Below, in pieces: positions 1-10,739 of a stretch of 64,000 nt of DNA (positions within the stretch are counted from its first letter, which is position 1; every line of letters begins with the position of its first letter). The notes under the pieces are model-generated. The model had not been told where the DNA came from and did no database searches. It was given only the letters and a program-made list of their open reading frames with translations. Source of the stretch: Chlorokybus atmophyticus (taxonomy: Eukaryota; Streptophyta; Chlorokybophyceae; Chlorokybales; Chlorokybaceae); contig RHPI01000193.1 of assembly GCA_009103225.1 (NCBI GenBank), positions 430,650 to 494,649 on the forward strand, in the 5' to 3' direction. The position numbers and the translations under genes are program-made.

Positions 1-477
1 GCTTCTTCTAATGTTGTAACGATGCCTCACCTTTCCTTTTTTGGTCCTGTCAGCGTCCTTTGTTCCAACAACCTTCTTCTTTTGTTTTTTGTCACCCTGC
101 ACATCCTGGCAGGCGCTCTCCGTGGCACTGTCACTCAGAGGAGGTAAGGCGTTATCTTCTTGCTCCACAGCCTTGCGCTTGTTGGTTGCCTCCCGTTCCT
201 CCACGACCTCATGTTGCTTCATGAGGTCGAGCATGAAGCCTTTGTCTTTCAGCGCAGCTTTCAGGACACCTCGATCAATCTCTTTACCAACAAGACAGGC
301 TGGGATCAATGTGGCAAGCTTAGAGGGAGAGGGCGAGCTACAGCTGCTTCTTGATGGAGATGCCTCCGGATGGTCAGAGTGCGGTGGCAAGTGAGTCTCC
401 GCGGCAGGAAGGGAGGGTGCTGAATTGGGATTGCGAGCATGTGGCTGTGGTTGAGGGGAGGCAGGATGTGCAAAACA

Positions 478-1762
478 CTAGGCTACTTCTTGCCTAGCAC
501 ACGAAGGCGAGGCCTGAGGCGTTGGCGCAGCACTCTGGGTCACAGCCGATGGTAGCGGGGAATTGGCAACGCCATGCCGCCACTCTCCGATCAGGTGTGT
601 TACCTCCGGTGGCATTTCATGCATAGGCCACGACCACTGTTCGGTGCTTGCAGGCTTGAGGAGCCAAAAGTGTGCTTCTGGCTCATCAGGAGCAGTGTTG
701 CCCACCACCAGGACTGAGTTGGGGGCTTCTTTATTTCCAACCCAAACTGCGCTGCCGGGCCGTGGCACCCACTCGTCACGGAGCTCNTGAGCCATGGGCA
801 CATCATGCGCCACTGCCCCAATGGACATGTCGGGATTCAACAGGCCAACATGCATGTTAAACTGATGCCGCATTGCCGCCGCGCCCATCAGCAAGTGGGA
901 TTGAAGGACCAGTTGATGGGATTGAATCCAGGCTTGCATAGGAGCTCCAACAGGACTTAGTGCACTGTGGTGCTGTCAACCAATCACATGTGGGTTAGCT
1001 GCATGCTTGCGACACTGCAATTGCAATAGTCAACTGCGTCACACCGTCATCAGTTGGTTGCTTCGAACAGTCACCTGCGGCATTGCTGGTTGATGCACGA
1101 ATGATTGCATGGACTGCGTCATTGCTGGTTGATGCACTATTGGTTGAATGCCGGACGAATGGCCACGCGCTCCTGTGCTCAAACCCAGCCTACTTCGTTC
1201 GGCACGCGCGCGCGACTTCGCACGCTCACGCACATCCTAGCATGGAAAGGTAGGCATGCATTGGAGCCGACATTGCAGTCAACATGCACAGCGAGATTGG
1301 CAACAACATACCGCCGCCCAATTCTGTCTATCTGCTCTTGCTTCCGCAATGTCGGCTTGACTGTAGGGTGGGTATGGGTGAATAGTGGAGGCCTGCAGCC
1401 ACGCTACATATATCACATGGACTGCGCTAAAAAACAAATTGCTCTTGCAAGGAAATGCATGTGACTGTTGAGCGTACCTCTGCATTCCTTTGTGCTTGTT
1501 CCCACAGCCGCAACTGGTCCCGCATGGTTCTGACAAGGGGCTCCAAGGACTGCAGCTCCTGATCCACTCCCTGTTGCAGAAAGCGAGCCACCAAGCAGCT
1601 CTCTGTGTGAAGATGGTCTTTAATGGCTTGCCTGCTGGTTTGTCCAATGTTGGTGATGCATGTTGGACAGCCCCATTGCTGACGCCTGCCATGATGCATG
1701 ACGTGGCGACCGGTAGTAGCTGGCTTCGCTGCTTGAACTCCTACGACCACAACTTCTCGCAA
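478..1762 (-). CDS. Unrecognised element protein B, copy 1 (zinc-finger-like, truncated)
   Basis: Exons on the minus strand read 1478-1762, 1075-1236 and 478-972, all joining in phase 0. The first exon shows a possible zinc-binding pattern, CPTC, 13 residues, then H and C in DHLHTESC, followed by a helical Gln/Arg/Leu-rich stretch. Exon 2 carries an internal peptide repeat (VHQPAM twice). Exon 3 contains EWVPRPGSAVWVGNKEAP, which is conserved in copy 2. The frame ends at TAG 478-480; copy 2 has GAC at the same codon and stays open for more than 110 codons, so this copy is probably truncated by a nonsense change. An N at 787 falls in the coding frame. No ATG is seen at the 5' end, so an upstream exon is likely. 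Function unknown; DNA binding would be a guess from the Cys/His pattern. Confidence 0.45.
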
Positions 1763-1957
1763 GATGTGCCATGCCGCCGCCGCCGCCGCCGCCTCCTCCG
1801 ACTCCTGATCCTCCGCCTCCTAGTTGAACCCAGGCCCATCAAGCCTGACATTCGACCCGTCATCGACCTGGTGCCCCTGCGTGCCATCATCCGGCCATCA
1901 ATGAAGCGTGTTTGGGTGAGTGCATGCTAACTCCCATTTGGGCTGATCGAGCAATGC

Positions 1958-2115
1958 CTCTGTCGTACCATGGATGGTACGACAGAGCCATTGTACGGCA
2001 ATCGCTGGGGTTGGACGAGAGATGCCTCTGTCGTACCATAAATGTTACGACACAACCATTGGTAACAATGGTTGTACGAAGCATGCATGGCACGAATGCA
2101 TAAGTCGTACCATCA
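1958..2115. promoter_or_regulatory. Palindrome cluster between divergent element genes
   Basis: CTCTGTCGTACCAT at 1958-1971 is followed after GG by its exact reverse complement at 1974-1987. The same TCGTACCAT core recurs at about 2032 (paired with an imperfect partner) and at about 2107, and a 9-bp hairpin CAACCATTG/CAATGGTTG lies at 2053-2074. The cluster sits in the interval between minus-strand gene B and plus-strand gene A and is conserved in copy 2. It could be a shared promoter or operator, or a transposase or replication-protein binding site; the sequence alone does not decide. Confidence 0.5.
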
Positions 2116-2295
2116 ACCATAGGAGCAAGGACGCACTACAAGTGCGACTCTAGTGCGGGACTCTAGACGTTCAAAACCGCCTCATTTTCGTTTTCGCGCC
2201 TCATACATTCGGGCGGGCCAACCGGCGGCGGCAGCGTTGGAGGCGGCAGCGCCACTTACAGCTAAACAGGCGGCACCCGACTATCAGTTGGAGAG

Positions 2296-4123
2296 ATGCC
2301 TCGTGGTCCATCCGTAAGTGCACCTCGTCGTGGAGGTCGGCGCCAGTTGTCCACATTGCCCCCAGTGTTCAACCAGGCAACCGTCGCCAACCAATCGCAG
2401 CAAGACCCCGCGCTAACGCCCAGCACATCACAACAACTCCACCTGACACCGCAGTCGCAAGGGCAAGCTAGACTGCATGCGTTCTTGATGCACTGTGCAC
2501 GTTGCTTCTTGCTCAACTTCTAACTTGGATGCTTGCTTCTATCATGACTAGCACAGTGACTCACTGCATGCGTTCTGGATACACTGTGCACGTTGTTCTT
2601 CTTTTGCAACTGTGAGGGTTGCATCTTTCATGGCTGGCAGCATGACTCATGTGGTTGTGCTTGCAGAGGGTCGATTGGAACCCCCAACCCAAACGCATTT
2701 GGCCGTGACGTGGCAACCTCGGCCGTCAGCAACCCTTCCCCAAGCAAGTGGAAGATTGGCAACGAGGTAAGCACTGTGTGACACTGTGACACTGTGTGTA
2801 TGTGTGTAACGGATTGTTCTTCTGTGGACAGCATTTGCGAGATGCCGTCGTTGAATTCATAAACGGCCACTGGGTAGAGAGCCACGTTTATCCCAAGGAG
2901 GACACTATTCGTAACTTCATGTGTCAGGTGCTGTGAATGCTTCATGACCGCACTGCACCGTGACACTGACCAACCTGCCCGTGACAGGTAGTTGGCTTCG
3001 ACCATGACGACGAGGCCGATGCGGCCAAGTTCTATGAGGTGTACTGGACTCCCAAGGAGTGCCCCTTCCACTGGAGTGTCGCCCTGAAGAAAGCTACGCA
3101 GGTCCGGTCTGAGAACGTCACCAAGATCAAGCATGTCCTTGAGAAGGAGTACAAGTGGACACTGTTTAACAGCAACAAGCGCAAGTGAGTTGGGTCCCTC
3201 ACCACCATGTCTGCTATGCAACACTGCCTTCTTACTCAGCCTCCATACACACGTACTCATCTCGCCTATTGTAACCGATTCAATCAGGCACATCGACGCC
3301 CTAATGGACCCCGAGACCCGAAAAGCCCAGATGCGCAACGCGCTCCAAAGTAAGTCACAGGCTCTATTCTAGCCTGGTGCAGGCTCAACTTGAACTATCT
3401 ATTTCGTGACTAATGCCTTGTCGGTATGACTGTCGCAGACAAGTCATGGCGGAGATTTGAGGTGACCGACACTGCAGACCCGGAGCGGAGGAGATACATC
3501 CATGAATGGGGCAATCCCATAATCTGGCAAATGATCGTGCAATGCTGGTCTTACGCCGTCACTACACCTGGTCGCCGGCAGCTGACAGTCAACCACCTCG
3601 CATACCTGTTGCTTACGGTGAGCACTCTGACCTCCATCATTAGCGATTCTGGAACGCTGTAGCCCCAAACTACAGGCTTGCAGACGCGTTGCAGTGAATA
3701 GTGGCTTTCGATGCCACTAAGACATGCCTGTAAACTACGCAGGTGGAGCGCATCCTAAAGGGCAAGGATGGAGACCCTCTCCTAGCTGCCAGCATAGACA
3801 CACATGAAGAGTACCTCAGCGAAATCAACACCATGATCATGTCAATGAAGCGGGAGATGAGGCAACGGTACGCAGCCCTCCAGCCATTCACCCTTGTGAA
3901 ACGCCGCACTGCATCTTGTGTCGAATACCTGAAAGATCCCAATCGGCGCCGGCCGCAAGAGACAGCAGCTCGTGACCCGCTCGCTGAGGCAGAAGCGGCA
4001 TTTGATTGGCTGGCACAACCGTTTGAGGAGGAAGAGCAAGCTCCGGCGTCTCCTCCACAGGCCCCAGCGCGTGGTGCTTTGTTCCGTAATGACGAGACCA
4101 GCGATGATGGAGAGGAGCTGTAG
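2296..4123 (+). CDS. Unrecognised element protein A, copy 1 (393 aa, apparently intact)
   Basis: Seven exons join without a phase conflict: 2296-2462, 2667-2766, 2832-2927, 2988-3184, 3288-3349, 3439-3617 and 3743-4123, giving 393 residues. Intron 1 starts with GC (CAAGG, then GCAAGC) and ends TTGCAG; the rest are GT-AG. The N-terminus is basic and Pro/Gln-rich. The middle has a compact acidic/aromatic region (VVGFDHDDEAD, FYEVYW, EYKWTLFNSNKRK). The C-terminal part has a helical basic segment (MSMKREMRQRYAALQ) and ends in a Pro/Glu/Asp-rich tail DDGEEL. No zinc finger, RNase H fold or DDE pattern was recognised. It is the most complete reading frame of the repeat unit. Start chosen at the first ATG of the open frame. 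I do not recognise the family. Confidence 0.6.
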
Positions 4124-4520
4124 CGCAGTTGGTAGTCCGTTTAGCTGGTAGTGTACATAGCTACAAGGCTCTTGTGACTGAGTGTTGTGCATCTTAAACC
4201 AGCTCAGTCAATCGTCATGATGCTCATGCACATCAATACTTGCATCCCTATGATATATAACAGAACTGCGTTCGAGTCACATAATCGAACCACAAGCCTT
4301 GGCAAGTGACTGAGAGACACTGTACACATTTCAGGTACATGTACACAGCACGGGCACATAACAATGCTGGAAGTCAGTGACAGTCGCGTGTAGTCAAGCT
4401 ATGCAAACGATGACGACAGTTAGGCATTGGTCACCTTCAGTTGTTGAAGAATGCCTCATTTTGACGATAATTACCTAGTTGGTGCTTGTGAATTAGGCTT
4501 AGTCGCATGCGCTGGACTGG

Positions 4521-4790
4521 TGTGTAACCTGCAGGTGCCTGTCACATAGGCTGAGTCACCTAGGTAAGACTGATGTGTAACTTACAGGTGCCCGTTGATT
4601 AGTTGTAGTCACCTAATAAGGCCTGATGTGTAACTAACAGTTGCCTGTAAATTACAGAAAGTCATTTGTTAAGGCCTGGTGTGTGACTAACAGGTGCCTG
4701 TTTATTCTATAAAGTCACCTAATAGAGCCTGATAGGTAACTAACAGGCGCCTGTTAGTTAGGCAAAGTCAACTGTTAAAGACTAAACTGT
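4521..4790. repeat. 53-bp tandem array, copy 1
   Basis: About five diverged units of roughly 53 bp begin TGTGTAACT, carry AGGTGCCTGTTA in the middle and end AAGGCCTGA. The array lies between gene A and the right terminus of the repeat unit and recurs at the same place in the other two copies (about 18,018-18,345 and 19,655-19,870) with different unit numbers. This is the layout of subterminal repeats, which transposases often bind, but binding is an inference. Confidence 0.65.
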
Positions 4791-5205
4791 AACAAAAAGG
4801 GCCTTACAGTAACCAAAGTTACTATTAGGTCCATGTATCAAGATTACAGGTGGCCTGAGCCACGACAGTCTAAATTAGCATCCTCAGGTGCACGGCCGTT
4901 GCCAATATTTAGTCGGCCGGCAGGGAAAACATATTGCGACGCCCCAGCTGAGCGTGGGCAGCTGCCGAGGACAGTCAGCATTCTTCAATGGGGAGGAAAT
5001 GTAACGGAAAAGGTACATGAAACAACCAATCAACCATAAAAGCATTAAGTCTTTGATGGTCGAGTGGGCTGTGACACTGTTAATGCTCTTGGTCGGAGCA
5101 GGTATGGCTCGCGCGGTTGTATGGCAATCTACATGCCGCTAATGGCTTCAACCTCTAGTACAGTGGTGACGAGCACAGCTTTGGCCATCCTTCCACGGGC
5201 GATTT

Positions 5206-5562
5206 GTGGATGTTGCTATGGATTTGAGGAGAGAGGTGGGGGAAGCGTCCTACTTAGCTCCTGCCATTCTGTACAGTGACCAGACTATGTTGGACAGCGC
5301 GAGCAAGCGCTCTGGCTACCCTCTGGTGGCATCGCTTTCCGACTACATTTGGGACATATATGCTAGCAACATGGGGGTTGTTATGATAGCATTTCTGCCG
5401 ATGATTCGCGTAGTGGCCGGGCATCTCACCTGGGCACAGTGCAAGACACCGGTAGAAATGGGTTTTGGAAGTTCAGGTTGGATCCGAAACTTTGTAATGG
5501 ACGGAGCCGGACATAATTGCGGATTTCATAAGCTTCATGGCGGATCCGTATATGTGTTATGA
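5206..5562 (+). pseudogene. Plavaka-like transposase fragment
   Basis: The open frame reads AMDLRREVGEASYLAPAI, then LYSDQTMLDSASKRSGYPLV and GVVMIAFLPMIR. This resembles the core of Plavaka (CACTA-related) transposases, where a Y-x-D-x-T motif is followed by a yPvyl-type strand and then a helix. The stretch is only about 119 codons, begins without ATG and ends at TGA, whereas full transposases are many hundreds of residues long, so it is a relic. Family assignment is by motif memory and is tentative. Confidence 0.4.
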
Positions 5563-5624
5563 CCGTAGCCGAAATACTGTTACACCTGTCACAAATGGCA
5601 CTCCGCCAATGACAATCGTAAGCA

Positions 5625-6253
5625 CCAAATCCTCAACAATGTTGAGGATTTGGCGTTGACGTAATTAAAGTTTTAGATCTTGAGAAAGGCATGTATAAAT
5701 CGTGATTATAGTTGTAACCAAATCAGTAACAATGCGACTATACTCCCCAACGCAATTGAGGACGCGGCAACAGTAAAAAAATGCATTGACGCTGCATGCG
5801 AAAGCTATACACATCATCATATACGTTATAATCGATTCTATTAATAGTACAAGAATGTATACTTAACAAGGTGTTACGATCATCACTTTGCACCGGTACA
5901 AAACCTTAATAGTTTATGACCTCATCATTGCAAACGTCAACCCCGCGGCCTGCTTGTAGCAGGCCGCAGGGCAAGCAAGTATATGTAGAAGGCTGTGTTA
6001 TAATTAGTACTTTAAGTCTTGTGCGAGTACAAGACTTCCCCAACTCACCGCAAACAACCTTACCGTAAGCGGTGACGCAAGGAACTTGATGCAAACATCT
6101 GCCAGTATTCAAGCGCTGCGATTCGACGAGACGGCAGGTCTAGCACATTCTTTATCCTCAAGTCACCCACATGGAACGTCATTTCCTTCACGATTGTGTA
6201 TTAAGAATAAAAACACGGGTACTGGTAGCCGTATATACATAAATACGGCTACC
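5625..6253. repeat. Cluster of four perfect hairpins in spacer
   Basis: Four unrelated perfect inverted repeats occur within 630 bp: 5625-5653 (14-bp arms, 1-nt loop, CCAAATCCTCAACA), 5945-5967 (10-bp arms, GCGGCCTGCT), 6014-6037 (9-bp arms, AAGTCTTGT) and 6224-6253 (11-bp arms, GGTAGCCGTAT). The remainder of 5563-6679 shows no convincing coding exon; it is AT-rich with TATA runs near 6260 and 6330. Confidence 0.65.
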
Positions 6254-6679
6254 GGCTTATCTATGTATATATATATGTGTGTGTGTATACTGTATGCAGC
6301 TGCAACAACATACCGGTAACGGTAGGCGTGTATACATGTATATACATGTATGATTAAACATATGTAATGTATGCACCTGTTTGTGCAGGCGTTGCGTAAT
6401 ACATGCATGGAATTCATCTAAGAGCCACAGCGGACCAAGGATTTATGGCCTGAGTTTTAGGGCCCGCGGCCCGTCTAATACTTCGTATGGACCTAAAACG
6501 CGAACGCGCTTCGGTTTGAGGGTTGGGATTTAGATCGATGATGTGAAACCTCATATCACTTTCGTAACACTCCTAAAATGCACAGTTAGGGGGTAAAAAT
6601 AAATCATTATTAGGGTTTCGCGCGCATATGATAGCTTCCCGCCTTCATCGCCACTGTCATTCACTTCGTGAGCGCCGTC

Positions 6680-8533
6680 ATGCTTGCCGACGCCGGGCAC
6701 ATGAAGGGTGTGGGTGACGGCGGCGGCGGCGGTGGGGATGGAGGCGGTGGTGGTATGGGTTGGCAACCGCCTTTTCAGATGCCGGCGGCTTGGCGAGCGG
6801 CTGGCTTCTGGCCGCAGCCAGGAGCACCCAACGGTATGGGCGTTGATGCGACATCTGCTCAATATGCGACCCATACAGCTCCTTCTCTTTTTACACACAG
6901 GCAGGTGGACTGTGCATGCTGGTTAGGGTGTTGTGCAAGCAGGTGTTTGGGGCGTTGTCATCAATTGTGCATGTCTGCTTGTGCAAGCCATTGTTGAGGT
7001 TGTTGTCAACAGCAACTGTGCATACTGATGCAAGCAGGTGTTTGGGGTGTTGTCGTCAATGCATGCTTGTGCACAATTTTAGGGTGTGATCATCAGCGAC
7101 TGTGCTTGTGCAAGCAGGTGTTCTATGTGTTGTCGTTTTCATGGTGTTGCAGTTGTTTAGGGTGTTGTAACAGCTGTGCATGCATGTGCAAGCTGGTGTT
7201 TGTCGTCAACGCATGCTTGTGCAAGCTTGTGCAAGCAGGTGTTTGTGGTGTTGTCGTCGACGCATGCTTGTGCACGTAGTTGTTTAGAGTGTTGTCAACA
7301 ACAACTATACCTGCTTATGCATGCAGTTTGCTGTTGGGGCGTTGTTGACAAGTGTTTTTGCCTTGTTCAGGACTGGCTGCGGCGAATGCACGAAGCCAAC
7401 TCGAGCACACCCAATGTCGACCAACCCACTCAATCTACAACACCACCTCCGTCTACACAAGTGCCAGGGGGAGGGGCTTGGAGGGACAATCAGCATCAGC
7501 AATCTGCTGGAGGGCCTTACCCGTCCACTCAGCAGCAGACAACACCTCAGCCCGCCACATCAGCTGCTGACAACAAGCAACCCAAAGCACCACCGAAGAG
7601 AGGTCAGTGTGTTGATGTCTGCAGGCAGTGGTGCATGTGTTGCGCGGTGTCTTTGCTGACTTGCGGGATGCATAGGGCGCCCGAGGAAACAGCCTGCAGC
7701 TGCCCCAAGCCAAGAGACCAAGCGTCCCCGTGAATCTGATTGGACTCTCGCCGAGATCACGAGTCTTGTGCGCGGTTGGAATGATGTTGACCAGGCCATC
7801 AAGGCGGGTGGTGCATTGGCAAAGAACAAGTCTGCTCAGACTCGCTGGAAGGAGGTGGTGAAGTGCTGTGAGAAAGAGCAGCCTGAGATGATGGGCTGGG
7901 GCCGCACCCGGAGTCATGCAAAGAAAAGTGAGTACAACAGATGTTGCTTAGCATGTAAACCCGCAAGCAAGTTTGATCTATGCTTTGTTTCCAGGTGGCA
8001 GCAATTGCGTGCACAGTACATGACGCTCCGCGGTTACATGGGCGAGAGCGGTAAAGCCAGCTACTTTGAGTGCACACTTGAGATGAAGGAGGACTATGGG
8101 TGGCAGAAATGCTTGCTGCTGAATGACCTTGAGGTGAGCTTTGGTTGCAACAGGTGTCAGCTCAATTGGTAACAGGTGCTAAGCCTAGTGCAAGCCTGTG
8201 CTGCATCTGTACGAAGGCATGGTGTCGGTGCTCGGTGACAGTCACGCGGCTGATCCAGCAGCTCCATGGGACTCTAGGTCACCAGATGAGCAGAGTGAAG
8301 GTGTGACCGCAACATCTGGTAGCAAGAAAAAGGGCAAAAAGAAGTCAGCTGCTATCGCTGACAACTTCATTGACCTCGTGCGTGAAGAGTTCAGCCGTTC
8401 ACTTCTTGCTGAGATGTGTGCCCAGAGTAGTAAGGCCACTGCAACAATGGCAAAACAGACGGCCAATCGCAAGGCATTTGTGTCGTCATTTGACAAGGTA
8501 ACGGCAGCACTCGCAAACTTCAAGGCAGCTTGA
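6680..8533 (+). CDS. Myb/SANT-like protein with AT-hook, Harbinger partner (possibly defective)
   Basis: Exons 6680-6904, 7371-7602, 7676-7927, 7995-8133 and 8195-8533. The start is Gly-rich; exon 2 is Gln/Pro/Thr-rich; the exon 2-3 junction forms an AT-hook, KRGRPRK, followed by a trihelix/SANT-like segment (SDWTLAEITSLVRGWNDVDQ, then AQTRWKEVV). After this come WQQLRAQYMTLRGYM and a Lys-rich C-terminus (KKKGKKK) with a final helix. The GT-AG intron at 7928-7994 shifts the reading frame by one, while reading through it stays open; either the copy carries a 1-nt lesion or the intron is retained. The last acceptor (CAAG) is weak. It faces the transposase pseudogene and is its likely partner. 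Confidence 0.55.
6905..7370 (+). repeat. Degenerate tandem repeats filling an intron
   Basis: The intron is built of irregular repeats of GTGCAAGCAGGTGTTTGGGG and GTTGTCGTCAACGCATGCTT types, several of which contain GCAG or GGT and so mimic splice sites. No coding signal was seen inside it. Confidence 0.6.
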
Positions 8534-8793
8534 GCTCTGATAAACACATTGCCGTGCATGTGTGGTTGTCTCTTTTTTCCTTGTGTATGTAAGTATCATG
8601 TAAGCTGTATGGCAGTGCATGGCAATGACGAGCTCATTAACAGGATGACGCTGCCACACATAGTATGTGACATTGTCTCAACCTCTTGCAAACATTTCAG
8701 CAAGTAAGTCGCATAGTTGGCATTGTTGTTAGGGCATAAACTTTGATCTTCTGGTGGTATATTATATTCAAGCAGGCGCTCAGGCCGGCGTGC

Positions 8794-10091
8794 CTATAGT
8801 ATAGTCTCTGAATCCTCCTCAGCGTAGTCCAACAGGAAGTTATGAAGCACTATGGCTCAGATGATTGTATAATGTAGAAAATGCAATGCAACACCCTGTG
8901 GCACCATGAGTATACGCCAACGTGTCTTCAACACCCCTGCACATCCAAATGCTCTGCATCAATTGTCTTGAGTGCGTACATATGCTATGTTATGACCACT
9001 TACGATGGAGGCTTACCAAATGCATGCTCGATGATGATGCGTGCACTTGAATGCTTGAAGTTGAAGCCTCACTTGAGTTTTGACATGCGAGAGTTGTCGC
9101 GTGGACCTGGATATGGCACCGCCAAGTGCTGCGACGCTCGGTAACCAGCATCACCAAGCAAGTATGGGTGGATTTCATCACCTATCAAGCAATGTGGTAA
9201 TCAACAACCTCATGATGCTTCAGCAGCAATGCACCTCGACATCAACATGTGCAGGACTCACCTACGGGTAAGGTCAAGATAGGTGTCAATCCTTTACTAC
9301 AGAGAGGACCGTCAAAACACTCGTGCGTCATATATAAAACCTGGGAAGCCCAGCTGCAAGTCTTGAAAGCGGTGCGGTGATGTCACAGACAGCCTGTGAA
9401 TAGCACGCACGTCAATATCCCCACATATTGAATTGAGCTGAGGCACGCACTGCCCTTACCTGCATGACGACACTGTAGTGACCTTTTCTGTTGTAATATT
9501 CTGCACATTGCTCGGTTCGTGGTTTACGAATGGGTATATGGCTCCCGTCAATGGCTCCACAGCACCTGATCATGCCCTTTTACAACTGAAACTGAGTCAT
9601 CACACGTGCTAATCTGTCACCTGTAGGCCAGTGTATAATAATATAATATAATCCTAAGGATCTGATGAAGGCGAACATCTCCCTCACAATGTCTGCAACT
9701 GTCTGAACACCAACTGCGTATGTTAAAGATAGTGTGTGGTAGTCACTGCCATGTGCTAAGCGATGAAGGCCTATCATAACTCTCATCTCCAATGGGACTG
9801 TGTTGCCTGCACAAGCTTCTGGCCGCCGGAGGGGCTCGAGCAAGTTGCACAACATGATAAAACTTGCACGACACATACGCCAATGATGACGCCAGAACTG
9901 ATCTGGCCAACTACCTGACATAAATGCTGTAAACCAAGTCTGTTCTCGCACATACCTAGCCGGCCTTGGCCGCAACAGTCTTTGCCTAGCCCTGTCTCGC
10001 GAACCGCCTTCGACGAGAGCGTAAGTACAACCAAAGGTGCTGCCTTGGTTGATGCAGCATCTGCATCCTTGTGCGTTGTCTTTGCTGCCAT
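8794..10091 (-). pseudogene. PIF/Harbinger transposase (DDE), broken
   Basis: Minus-strand fragments in order: an N-terminal part with FWRHHWRMCRASFIMLCNLL and LGLHRL-type residues (MIGLHRLAHGSDY), a Harbinger-like helical region; then GAIDGSHIPIRKP and YYNRKGHYSVVMQ, carrying the first catalytic Asp; AVCD after an intron; IYDARVF with the second Asp; LGDAGYRASQHL; ARIIIEHAFG with the catalytic Glu; and a last piece with AIVLHNFLLDYAEEDSE. Breaks: frame changes near 9,990-10,040, an in-frame TAA at about 9581, a frameshift and stops around the DARVF region near 9,310-9,350, and a TGA in the GFNF segment near 9,070. Family identity is well supported by the ordered motifs; it cannot encode a full protein. 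Confidence 0.75.
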
Positions 10092-10399
10092 GTCCGCGCA
10101 AAGTGCAAGAAGACCACTACCAGAAGGCCACAGACGAACGCATCATCTCTTGACACTTGCTGGCCTCTCTGCAATACACGCCATATGGATGTGAGAGAGT
10201 TACACGTTGCTAAGACCATGCACGAAGACAAGTTCAGATGCCGCAATTAGCAGAGTTTGGGCAAGCAAGGGTGAATGCACAAGCACGGTAACATTGATCA
10301 GTCCTGCCCGCACTCAGCAAGTAGCGGGAAAGTGCGTTCAAGACCAGATGCAACAATATACCATACCATGCACACACCCAAAGCACGCTAACACTGTAC

Positions 10400-10640
10400 A
10401 CTCTTGCACGCACTCAGTCAGTGGCAGAGTGCGTGCGAGACAAGTTGCAACATGGGGACATTAACAACGCTGCGCTTGTTAACGCTGACTATGCACACCT
10501 ACAAGACAACGCACACCTACACACATTGCACATGCTCACACACGCTTACACACGCATGCTCACACACGCATGCTTGCACACGCAAGCTGACACACGCTTA
10601 CACACGCAAATGCAGACACGACCAACACCTGCATGTGACA
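10400..10640. repeat. CA-rich simple repeat (ACACGC / CACACGCTT)
   Basis: Imperfect runs of ACACGCTTACACACGCATGC type occupy this stretch. The preceding 10,092-10,400 holds no supported gene. Confidence 0.6.
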
Positions 10641-10739
10641 GTTCTCACCTCTGGCATGGTGCACCCCAAAGCTCCCTTACAGTCCGGATTTACTAATCAG
10701 TTGTCATTCGAGGCTGAAAAAGGGCAACTTGTGTGCACG

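Larger units (their letters stand above)
1..4941. mobile_element. Two-gene repeat unit, copy 1 (left end outside window)
   Basis: This stretch is repeated at about 11,551-18,498 with high identity over several kilobases, and its right end recurs at about 19,180-20,020. All three copies stop matching just after a shared TTGCGA(CG) sequence, which marks the right terminus. The unit holds a minus-strand gene (about 478-1762), a palindrome-rich core (1958-2115), a plus-strand seven-exon gene (2296-4123) and a 53-bp tandem array. Compared with copy 2 it lacks about 1.9 kb between positions 773 and 774; the sequence ACTC is present at the join and at the right edge of the extra block. No transposase catalytic motif, reverse transcriptase or terminal inverted repeat was recognised, so mobility is inferred from copy number and the fixed end only. 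Confidence 0.7.
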
